Shown here: piece after piece, positions 1-11,900 of the stretch
How positions within the stretch are numbered: position 1 is the first letter of the stretch
How the letters are laid out: the number at the start of each line of letters is the position of its first letter
DNA from: Portulaca oleracea
Lineage: Eukaryota > Streptophyta > Magnoliopsida > Caryophyllales > Portulacaceae
Direction of reading: 5' to 3'
DNA: 64,000 nucleotides
Assembly: GCA_029582165.1 (NCBI GenBank)
Contig: CM055868.1
Span: forward strand, 10,863,501 to 10,927,500
Notes under the pieces: generated by a model
The model's database searches: none
Told to the model about the DNA's origin: nothing
What the model saw: the letters and a program-made list of their open reading frames with translations, nothing else
Position numbers and translations under genes: made by a program

Positions 1-1175
1 AATATCCTTCTTACCAAAGTCACAGCTATATGCTTCAATTGACATTCTGAGTAACCAAAGGTTTGTGCTCCTTTTTATGATCAAACATAACAGTCCCCGA
101 CATTCAACCAAAACCACATAAAAATGTTTCTGTAGAACCGAATTGCACTACTCATTTCAAGACTGCAAGTTCTTCACTATACTGCTCCTTCATTGCTTGA
201 TTTCATACCAGAGAACTTAATTTATGGTCAAAATTTTTGAAATTTAACTGTAAGATTTTCAAAGAAGACAATTGATATGTAACCGAGGGAGTAATGTTAT
301 ATTATTTCATAGTTTTGTCACCAATCACCCGTTAGGAACATTTTTCCTACTCAATCATGAATTGTATCTAGTTGATGTTATATCATTCCATAGTTTTGGA
401 TCTATACACAAATAATCATGCCATAATAATAATTGTGGGTTATACACATGTAATCACATAATAATCATTTTCTTTCCAATCAAATACATACCAATCAAAA
501 TATAACTCATCATATGTACATGTGATATGATTAAAGTTGAGGCTAATCAGAGTAACATTAAGGGCCCCTTACGGTGTGCTTGATTGCGGTGTGGTGGAAT
601 ATAGAAAGTTGTGATGGAATGTAGAAAGTTGTGGTGGAAATAAAGAAAGATGAGTTGATATATTTTAATTTGAAAATAACGGTAGATGGAATTAAAGTGA
701 AAATTTTTATTTTTATTTGAAAAATTTTCACTTTAAATAAAAATATAAATGGAAAGTTATGGTGCGTTGTGGTGGAAATTAGAAATTTACAGTGCGGTAT
801 AAAACTGCAACGAACCCACCTAAAAAAAATAACGGGGCGAGGATACGTCACAGGGAAAAATTGTAACCCCAATCTCGTGGCATTAAAAAACGATTGATCC
901 TTCACTTTGGCGATATATTCTCTCCTCCAAGTTTAATATAGAAAGACAACAAATACAAAGCCTTAAACTCTCTCTCCTGGAAAACTCTTTTGAATCCATT
1001 TCGATTCACTTTTCTTATTATTTATAATAAAACATTTAGAAACATAAGGAAGAAATGTGTTTATTTTCATGTTACTTGTCATTGATCTTCATCATATACG
1101 AATGGAGAAATTTTTTAGAAATGTGTTTCTTGATATTTATAATTAAGTTGTGAGAATTTGGAGAGAGAAAAGAAA
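1..1175 (+). other. Upstream region and 5' leader of the NET2-type gene
   Basis: No gene is visible. The stretch is AT-rich and should contain the promoter and 5' UTR of the + strand gene that starts at 1176. Around 680-760 is a weak palindrome (AGTGAAAATTTTT facing AAAAATTTTCACT), possibly the core of a decayed MITE. A CT-rich patch near 915-980 could be a leader or core-promoter element. Short upstream ATGs lie between about 1050 and 1105, so either the leader contains uORFs or the real transcription start is close to 1110. I could not place a convincing TATA box. Confidence 0.4.
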
Positions 1176-1269
1176 ATGTTACACAGAGCAGCAACAACTG
1201 CATATTCATGGTGGTGGGCAAGTCATATTAGAACCAAACAGTCGAAATGGCTCGAGCAAAACCTCCAAG
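1176..1269 (+). CDS. NET2: NET2 exon 1 (start of NAB domain)
   Basis: This 94-nt coding exon encodes 31 residues from ATG at 1176 plus the first base of an Asp codon. It carries the tryptophan triplet and HIRTKQSKWLEQNLQ, which is the diagnostic start of an NAB domain. The donor is CAAG|GTGTGT at 1269/1270. The start is chosen because the family begins with a short Met-Leu-x-Arg-Ala-Ala stretch directly before the tryptophans, as here. A longer open frame beginning at 1150 runs in another frame and is only a shadow. Confidence 0.92.
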
Positions 1270-4200
1270 GTGTGTTTTATTCATAGCTTTTTTTTACTAT
1301 TCTATATTAAAATAATTGAAACTATTAAAAAATTTCTTCTATGAATTTTTCCATTATTTAACTTGATCTTTCCTACGTTTAGCGCAAAAAAAAAAAAAGA
1401 AAAAAAATTGTTGCCCACAATTTGTATTCCTGTTTTGCTCCTAGAAAGAATTTGAAGATTGTCTCTTTGAAGATATTCAATAAAATTGGAATGATACTTA
1501 AAGAATCTGAAAGTTAAAGATGCATTAAAGTGTTTGTAGGTTATACATGTGTGTACAGGTTGCAAGAAATTTAATCATTTTACCATAGCCATAAACTTTA
1601 TGAATGCATACATATATTTTGTGTATAATACTATCAGTTGCGTATAATACCAGACGGCTTGTTCAAACAAACTTTTCATTCACCCCTTCTTTATTGTATA
1701 GAAAAGATGTGTTATTACTTATTATAGATTGTTTTTAATAAATTCAAAGATAAATTTATTTGAATAAGCACGAACCATCGTAATGATAATATTATTATAT
1801 TATGCTTTATAACATCTTATTGGATACTGAAAATAATTAAAAAAAAACCGTCTTATATTCGTTAGTAGTCATGAGAATGGTTTTATATGTATCTTAGTAA
1901 TTCATTCCAACTTAATTTTGGTGTCAATAGCACTCCTAAAATCCGTCATACTTAATCATATTCATATCCTTACATAATATAAAGAAGCTTATGGGGGGTG
2001 GGGGAACAAAAAATATTTGACACTCAAATTACTTTTTTGCCCTCCTTACATAATACTCCCTCTGTTCCATATTAATTGACACTTAAATTTACTTTTTTAT
2101 TCTAAAATAATTGTCACTTTACATTTCTCAATACCAAATTTAATTTTAATTTTAATGATTATGTTAACTTTTTACTTTTTCAATCAATAAAAACTACTCA
2201 TACTCACATTCTCTCACTACCTACACCTTGGTATCCGAAAAAACACTTTGAAAAATAATGTTATTTTATGCAGGTAGTTTTTTAGTTTGACCTTTATATG
2301 TGAAAAATTTTGAAATATGTCAATTAATATGGAACGGAGGGAGTACAAAGAATCTTATGGGAGTGGAGGGAACGAAAAATGTTTGACACTCGAATTACTT
2401 TTTTGCCCTCAAATATATTTATAATAAGTGGGTTAAATACGTATTAGGTGTATATTTAGATAAGGTAAATATGAGTCCGACATATTTCGAGTTCGTGTAA
2501 ATACGAGTTATGTGTATTTCGGGTTCAAGTAAATATGAGTTTTCATGTATCTCTGGTTCAGGTCAATACGGGTCATGCCTATTTTGGAATCGGGTAAATA
2601 CGGGTTATATATTATTTGACAATAGAAAACGCTAAAAGTCTTTAACATATGACCATTTTTAAAGCGTCATAATTTTTCTGAGTATGAAAACTAAATTGGT
2701 GCGCATTCTATTTGAAAAAGGAACATAGTATTACATATAAAATTATATTTTATGTGCATTATTACACCAAATATGTATGATAAAACTGTAATTTTTAACC
2801 CGAGCTGCAGTAACTAAGGAGTTTAACATCAAATAAAACTTTATATCCAGACCAATCAATTCGGGAAGTGGGTGAAATACGTGTTGGTTGTATATCCAGA
2901 TAAGGTAAATACGGACCCGGTATATTTCGGGTTCGGGTAAATACGAATTAGGTGTATTTCGGGTTCAAATAAATATGGGTTAAGTATATTATGAGTTCGG
3001 GTCAATACGAGTAAGATATATTTTCGGATCGAATTCAATGCGGGTTGGATATTATTTGACAATAGAAAATGCTAAGTGTCTTAACATATGATCATTTTTA
3101 AATCATTATAATTTTTATGAGTATGTAAACTAAATTAATGTGCATTGTTTTTTAAAAATGAACATAGTATTATATATAAAATTATAAATACTTATAATGT
3201 TGTTTGTAACTTTGTTTACTTATCAAAATCTAAGGTAAACTAAAATGTATTTAATATAATATATTTTATGTGCATTAGTACACCAAATATATAAAAGAAA
3301 ATTGTATATAGTTGGCGAGTGGGAGAAATGTGGAATCGAGTGGGTGGATAAGATAATAATTGAGAATTTAAGTCACATTAGTCACATCATTTAAGTATAT
3401 GAATTTTAAAATATATAATTTATAGTTTTTACTAAGATATTGTGAGTAAGGCAAATTATATCAGTGACATTATTTATTAATATTAAATATATGAATTTTT
3501 AGATAGATATTATGTAAAATAGGTAAGAAACAACTAATAATATGAAAAAGGGTGAAATAATGTAACTAAGAATGTGATAGATAAGATGAATTTATCACAC
3601 ATTACAAAAGAATTAGATCATAACCCGTTCGTAGGACGGGCCATAAATCTAGTATACTATAAAAGAAAAGAGAGATTTTATTAGATTTTGGGTCATGGTG
3701 AACTGCTTATTTTGTTAGCTGTGTGTATGGCTGTTTGCTTCTATTCACACCTAGTCTTTTTTTTTTTTTATAATTTGTGTCAACTGTAATTCTGGACATC
3801 CACTAATTGTGCTCTTGTTTCTTGGTCTTTTAATACAAGACACGGTACTCTCTTTGGATATTTCACCCACAAAATTGGGACTTAGACAAAAAAACAAAAC
3901 CCAATTTGGAAATCTCGAGTTGAAGGTGAAAAATGTGAATGTCAATGGAAATTACTCAACAAAATTAGGGCAGGATGATATAAGTTTTGCCCAAGAAAAA
4001 AGAAATTTTGACAATAAGGGGTCGTTTGGTAAGAGGGAATAGGGGATTGAGAATGGGAATTGAGGGATGGAGAATAAAATTACCATGTTTGTTTCATGGT
4101 AATTAAAAAAAAAGATGGGAATGGGAATGAGAATAGAAGGGGTCTATTCCCAACAATTTATTACCATGGCGGGGTGTAGTAATAGGCATTGTGAATTCGC

Positions 4201-7200
4201 TAGTCACTATTAAATATCAAAACTACCCCTATTTAAAAAAAAATAATAACTCACATTTATTCATTTTTTTCTATATTAAATAAAGACTCACATTTATTAT
4301 CAATCTTGCCGGCTATCGTCACCTAAACATGGTATTACTTTTGTTTATATTAATTAAATATTATTGTTATTACGTATCTTTCGGTTGAGATATTACTAAT
4401 GCAGTTGGGTTTATACTTTTTCCTTCTATTAATTAAATATTTATTATAATTAATATATTAGTAAACCCAGTTGAGTTATTGAATCTTACGGCAACCATCA
4501 ACAATTGGTCTATCATGTGTTGATTTATTGAATCATTCATACTTTGAACGATTATATACTTGTTTTTAATTTTTTTAATTCATATTTGATGCTTAATTAA
4601 TTTTTATTAAAATCTTTATGAACTTAAATTTGTTTTAATTTTTTCATATGGTAATTGATTTTCTAGAAGTAAATGTGTGTCATTTTTGTCCTTCCATCTA
4701 TTTCAATTTATTAAAACATTCATAAATCAATAAAAAGGTATTTTAATCGATGTATGTTTATTCCCAATATTATTACCAATTTAAATTACCACAAAACAAA
4801 TAAGAATGTTAGTAATTCATAAAGACATGTTAATTCTCATTTCCATTATGAATTCTCATTCCCAGTGTCATTATGAATTCTCATTCTCATTCCCATTACA
4901 TGCCAAACGGCCCCTAAAAATGATGTTGGTGGCCGTTTTATGGAAAGAGAATGTGATATATTTGATGGAAAATGGGATAAAGATGATAAATTATCATAAT
5001 ACCCTCGTGGTTCTTGCCCTTATATTGATAACAGACTTTAATTGTCATCCCAAATAGGTGTTGAATTCGTAGGTATCATGCAGTGTACCCAAATACATGA
5101 AGAAATGAAGAGAGAGAATATGAGAGGAAAAGTAAAAAAAATAATATGATCAATTTATAAAAATAACTAAATTATTATAAGTGAGTCACTATACAAATAA
5201 AATATTAAACATGGAATTTGTACATCACCATATGCTCTAACTATTACCAATAGGCATAGCTCATCGCCTATTTAGATACTAATATTTACACTTAATGTAC
5301 CTCAACTAAATGTATGCTAAACCCTATAAAAAAATTAAAAAAAACCATTATTGATAGCCTTAGACCCTACTCTTTTGTAACGTAGGATAAATTTATTTTA
5401 CATCTCCCACTCGCACTTATGTAAAAATTTATAAATTTAATAAATGATATGCGTAATATGAGTGATTGAACTAATAATACCTTATTAAAATTATAAACTA
5501 TATATTTAAAAATTCATATGTTTAAATGATGTAACTAATGTGATATATCTTCTCAAATACTATCCTACCAACCCTTGTATCCCACATTTCTCACTATTTT
5601 AACCCCTCAACTATCCTACACTTTTAAAGAATGGAGAGTTAATGGTCGAATTTTTAAAATGTTAACCAACACAAATTATTAGGCAACATTTATTTTGAAC
5701 AAAGAAACAAATCTATTCATCACTTTTTATTTGTCACTTTGAATAGAAATAGAGAAACCTATGCAATACAAAATTTTAGATAGCAATATATTAAAATGAC
5801 AAATATACCATCAATTATTATTTAATGATTGATCCCAGAGTATTTATTAAGATAAAAAAAAGTAAAAGTAAAATTACAATTAAAAATATAAATGCAATAA
5901 ATAATTAAAATTAATTTGATTGACGAATAACTAATTACAAGTAAAAAAATATTATCTTTCAAAAAAAATAGTAAAAAAATATTAAAATAGTGGACAACGG
6001 CCAGTGCCTTGCACGGGCCAAGTTAAAATGGGGATGTTATTTATAAACAATATATATTGGATGCTCACTTGGTGAATAAAATTCATCATTAGAGAAAATA
6101 ATAGCTTTAAAAATCAAAATAAAATAACTAAACGTTAGCACTCCCTCCATTCTTTTTTTATTTGTCATTTACGGTTTTCAGTGTGAATCTTTCATCAATA
6201 ATTTCTAATATAAATTTTTTATAAAATATTATAATACTATACTTTTTTTTAATAGTATTTTTCATTACGAATCTAATGAAATCAATTTTATATGATAAAT
6301 CATTACACAAATTAAGATCTTAACGATCAAAGTTTTTAACACAATTTCATAGGCGACATATAATAAATAAAAATAGAAGGAGTAATGAACACTTCCAAAT
6401 ATATAGTGTGATATTAATTAATATTTTGAATTTTATTTTTAAGATACAAAACCCCATTCCATATTTCTTGATCTTAACTTTTTTTTTCGTGAATCTACCT
6501 TGATTTATTGGAATCAATATGAATTTCATTTTTAACACCAATATCAATATATAATATAAATTATAAGTAAATTAACCAAAGGTAATTAGTGTGATAAGGA
6601 AAGAATGGAATTTTAGCTTTTCATTTATTTAGAATTATAAACTATGAATCGGTATTGAACATAGAGTTTTTTGTATTTTGGACCCCGAATTTTAGGAGTA
6701 TTTATATTCTGAACCCTTGGTTTTCAACTTTAACTTTTTGGACCCTAAAGTTTGTAGGCTGAAAAAAAAGGACCCTAAAGTTTTGTGAGGTGAAAAAAAG
6801 TTTGTTTCCCATTTTTCCTTTTCTTTCCATGTTTGAATTTCTCTCCCGATTGGCATCAAACTTCAAGACTAAGGTTAAAACCGATATTAAAGTTATAATA
6901 AACATTTTTTTATTCATGTTGGAGTTACTTAAAACCATGTACTCAGGGGTCTAAGTAGCCCCGACATGACTTAGAGAGGTGTATTATAGCTTCAATATTA
7001 GTTTTAACCATAGTCCTGAAGTTTGACGTCAATCGGGAGATAAACTCAAACATGGGAGGAAAATGAAGAATGAGACAGGGGCCTTTTTCTTCATCCCACA
7101 AACTTTAAGGTCTTTTTTTATTCAGCCTACAAACTTTAGGATCTAAAAAGTTAATGTTGAAAACCAAGAGTTCAGAATATAAATACCCCTAAAATTCGGA

Positions 7201-8893
7201 TTCCAAAATGCAAAAAACCCATTGAACTTATGTGGTTGATTTCTTCTAATCTTTTATATAACAAATTATAAATAAATTAACTAAAGGTAATTATAATAAA
7301 TGTACTAGCATATTGCTTTATACATTTCGAATGACATATAGTAGTGTAAGCATGTCAAAAGTCATTTTACTTCAATTCATTAAATAAGTCTTATATTGTA
7401 TAAATAACACGAAGTTAGTATATTTGTTAAAAAAAATTTAAAATTTACTTTAGCATGTGTTTAGTGCAAAGAAAAACAGTTTTTTTAGGAAAATAGTTTT
7501 CATTGTAAAATGATTTTTTTAGAAAAATGAATTTTCATTTGATATTTTCATATTTGGTCCACAGGAAAATGATTTTTCTGCAAAAATATTTTCACCTGTT
7601 TAACAATAAGGAGACAAATATTGAAATGCGTGTGTAAGAGAAAGTGGTGGAGAGAGAGAGTATGTTAAAATGGGTGTATGAAAGAGAGTGGTGGAGAGAA
7701 AGAGAGAGAGAGAGAGAGAGTGAGAAGATATTAAAACGGGTGTATGAGGGAGAGTGGGATGGGGAGCTCGAGGACTAGAAGTAGAAGGATTGGTTTTCAT
7801 TAGGGTGAAGTCAAGAAAATAATTTACAAATGGGTGGGGTAAATTCATTTTCTTCGAAAATAGTTTTCTCCATTTTTCGATCACCAAACACCGAAAAATA
7901 AGACAATCATCTTTTCATCCCAACCAAATACACCCTTAATGCAAATTAGGATTATTATGTGTCAGTTGTTTGTAACATAAGATTGGAGTGAAGTTTATAC
8001 TTTGTATTTTGTTTAATTTTAACCCCATGTGACTTTTAGATAGCTAGATATATAGATATTCAATTTTTTTTTTTGAAAAATTATCATTAGTTTCTAAAAT
8101 GACATATGTTATGAAATGTTTCTGTTTGTAATTCTTCAAATCAAATATGGTATAACATTACCTGTCTTTCACAAAATTTTGAGTCTCACGAATCTCTTAA
8201 TTAGATTATTTTATCAACTTTATGTTTGATGATTTTGTTGGACATATGGATGGTGTTCAATAGCGGTGAGCAATTCCAAAACCGGAACCTTTCAATATGT
8301 AAGTGTAAGGTTCTTAGGATTCAGAAATATGTCGTAGTTGGCAAGGGTAAGGATCCGAAATGCTATCCTAAACAGGAACGTGGAACCTGTCAAACAGGTT
8401 CAAGGTACGAGTACTTAGAACTAGGAACCTGAAACAGACAAATATACGAAACATGAAACTTAATTTTAACATAAATAAATATACATTATTCAGAAACTAG
8501 CTGTAATTTTTCAATTTTCTTTGTCAATGCTAAAATCAAGTGTGGTATTGTGACCCTAATAATTGGACAGTTTGGTGTATTGGATACTTCAATAGAAAGT
8601 TTGTATTTTCTAAAAAAAACTAGGCAATTGGATTTAAATAATCTCAACTTTGGACCGTAAAAGTCTTAGTAATATGAATTTTAAAAATATCACCAAATAA
8701 TTTGGAGTTCATACTTATTCAATTACTGTAGCAGATAAGCAAGTTAATTGAAGAATACTTGGTGACAGGATAACGTGACATCAGAAAATTTAATTTGTCT
8801 AATTTTATTAGTGTTGACTGCCAAATGAAGGACATGTCAACATTTTTTTTATTTCTCATTACTCTCTCTCTCGCTCTCTCTCTCTCTCTCTAC

Positions 8894-8928
<35 letters not shown>

Positions 8929-11900
8929 CCTGTCATTATCCTTTACTAATCCTTCCACCAAACCAACAAATTCAAGGACCTTCAAACTTTAGACTTAAAT
9001 TTCCCCTCTCCTTTCAATCAATTAATGCCCCCTAGCTACTCCATCATCCTTGGCTGCTTTCTTTCAATTTCTACAACATGAACATCCAACCTTACCTTAG
9101 TCAAATATACAAGGAAAGTCTAACGAGAAAATAATCAACCCAAATTCAAGCTCAAATTTTTTATGTTGCATTGAACAATTGAAATTCAGGGAGTTTATTA
9201 ATAGAGTCAATCAAGAAGATATCTTTATGAGACTTCACCAACACTATCACAACCATCACCATCAACAACACCATCACCCCCGTCACCAACTCCACCTTCT
9301 TCTTATATGTCGCTGTCTAGTACCCTAACCACCCACAACAACCATTACATAGTCACCACTATAAACATTGATTCAAACCTTTAAACCCTAACCTTCATCC
9401 TTAAATCTTGCAACACCACCTCTTCTTCCGATTTTTATAATTGATTTTGGGTGATAGATTTGTTTTTTTTTTTTGAAATAAGATTGATTGATGTTAATTT
9501 TATTCATGATTCTTATGCAGAATCAATTGGAAATTGAGAAAAACAAAGAGAGATCAGAAATTGGGGAGTGACTGGGTAGGAATAATGAAGGAGGTGACGG
9601 TGAAGAAAGGATAATGATGTAGATAAGTCAGATGATAGGGAAAATTAGGGTTGAATACAGAGAGAGAAGCAGTGAGATATGAGAGTAGAGGGAAAAAGAT
9701 GTTGACATGTCCTCCATTTGACAGTCAACACTACTGAAATTAATCAAATTAAATTTTTCTGGTGCCCCGTTATCTAGTCAACAAGTTATTTTTTTACTTA
9801 ATTCGGTGACATACTACAACAATCCAATAGGCATAACATCCAGATTACTTGGAGATATTTTTAAAATTCAAGTTATTGAGAGACTTAAAAAATAGCCCAA
9901 CCTCTTATTCTGGGAATCAAGATATTTCGAAGTTAGAAATACTTAAAGAAGAAAATAAAAACCTCTTCTGGTTACAACATAAAGTTCAAATTATTTAAAT
10001 CTAATTACTCAGAAAATTATGTCAAAAATATAAATTTCACAATTGATAGGTACCCCAGAATAGGAACCTAAACCGCGAGTAAGGGTAAAGGTCCCTAAGA
10101 GTTAGGAACACGCCTTAACAGGTAAGGGTAATCGAACATACAAAAACACTTCTGAACTAATCTGCATTACATTACAATATATTTTGAAACATGTAATTAA
10201 TTTAATGGCTTGCGCGACTTGATCATGAACAACCTTTATTAAATGAGCAAATAAACCAAACTAACACTCTCGTATGTATTAAACTTGTGTCTATTCTCAT
10301 GATGTGAAATAATCATTTAAAACTTGATATATGTGGAATGTTTTTCATCCAAGATGTACTTTTATTGAAACACTTTGTTCACCTATTAACATAGTAAATT
10401 GGTAGTAATTTTGATGACAAAAGCTCATCTGAACTTGATTCAAATTGAATAGTGAATTGATTTAATATACTTATTTCCCTATAATTATATGTACTATACA
10501 TGAAATTAGCTTAATGGCGACAACTTATTCCCTACTAATTTATGGATTGCAGATATGGAAGAAAAAGTAAAATCAATGATAAAAATCATAGACCAAGAAG
10601 GAGATTCATTTGCAAAAAGGGCAGAAATGTATTACAAGAAGAGACCTGAATTAATCAACTTTGTAGAGGAATCATACAAGGCTTACAGAGCTTTGGCAGA
10701 AAGGTTTGATCACATATCAAAGGATCTACAATCAGCAAACAGAACTATTGCGACTGTGTTCCCTGAACAAGTCCAGTTAGATCTAGAAAGTGATGATGAA
10801 GATAGTTTAATGGGGTCCATTGCTCCTTCCCCTGATAATCTTTCGTCAAGAAGCACTCCCCCTGCCCCCAAAAACTTGCCCAAGGCTCCAAAGCTTCCAA
10901 AACCAAATAATGTTAAAGCTCAATCTGCATTGGCCTCCAAAAGAGAGCAACTAAGGAAAAACTTGGCTTCAGCGACTCCAATGGTCATCAGTTCAGGATT
11001 AAGTAAAGAAGAAGCAATTAAAGAGATAGATGTCCTTCAAAAGGATATATTAACCTTGCAAACCGAAAAGGAATTCATTAAGAGTGCGTATGAGAATGCA
11101 TATGCAAAGTTCTTAGAGCTAGAAAACAAGATCACTGATTCACAAACAAAAGTTTGTTCTCTACAAGATGAGTTTGGGATTGGAACAGTAATTGAAGATC
11201 ATGAAGCAAGGACTTTGATGGCTGACTCAGCGCTTAAGTCGTGTGAAGAGGCCTTAACTAAGTTACATAAGGAACATGAGAAGTCTATGGAACAAGTTAA
11301 AGAAGAATTTCAAAAAATCAAAGAAGCCCATGAAAGGCTCCAAGCTTTGAAGAAGCTTCATAAACTAGACGATCAACCTGAACCTGGTCAAAAGTCTATG
11401 CCCGAGCAAGGCTCGGTACGGGAAACTACAACTTTTGGAGAAGAATTTGTTAATCTTGAACAACAGGAAGGTGAAAACCTTAATGCGTTGAGGGAGAAGA
11501 TAAAGGAACAATTGAAATTAAGCTTTGATACACCTTTCACTGCACCGGAGATAGCTGAGAAAATTGATGACTTAGTAGAGAAAATCATCAATTTGGAAAC
11601 CACGATTTGTTCACTAAATGCTTTGATAAAGAGACTAAGACTGGATGTAGAAACATTGTTGACACATATTAAGAATCTTGAAGAGCAAAAACAGTCTGTT
11701 GGCGAGGATGCTACAACAAAGATTAAATTAAGGGAGTCAGAAGAAGAGCTTATTCGTGTCAAAAGGCTCAATAAAGAAGTTGTCAATACAAACAATAACA
11801 TTAATGCAGAAATTACCAAGGCTGGATGTAATCTTGATCATCTCAAAGAAAAGTTACCAGAATTAGGGCCTGATGAAGATGCAGAGTATCTTTGGTTGCC

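Larger units (their letters stand above)
1963..3653 (+). mobile_element. Helitron-like element (3' end clear, 5' end tentative)
   Basis: The 3' end at 3625-3653 has a hairpin, CCCGT and ACGGG separated by 7 nt, followed about 10 nt later by the terminal CTAGT. This is the classic plant Helitron end. The proposed 5' end, TCCTTACATAATATAAAG near 1963-1980, is a guess from the usual TC start. A second copy of that start lies at about 2044 and is split by the Stowaway MITE. No Rep/helicase coding is present, so it is non-autonomous. Confidence 0.55.
1270..10552 (+). other. 9.3-kb first intron of NET2, filled with small transposons
   Basis: The intron starts GTGTGT and ends TTGCAG. It contains a Helitron-like end, two Stowaway MITEs, two Tourist/Harbinger MITEs, a Mutator-like MITE and a long-TIR element, listed separately. 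Two stretches, about 8240-8440 and 10045-10130, share GGAACCTnnAACC-like runs and may be halves of an older hAT-type MITE. Between 4918 and 6130 and between 9960 and 10552 I see only AT-rich sequence with no gene. A related inverted pair lies at about 3300-3560 and 5400-5600. Confidence 0.85.

Noticed and set aside
5990..6030. Hairpin GGCCAGTGCCTTGCACGGGCC, similar to a Helitron end in reverse orientation
   Set aside because: The terminal CTAG-type sequence is missing, so no end can be called.
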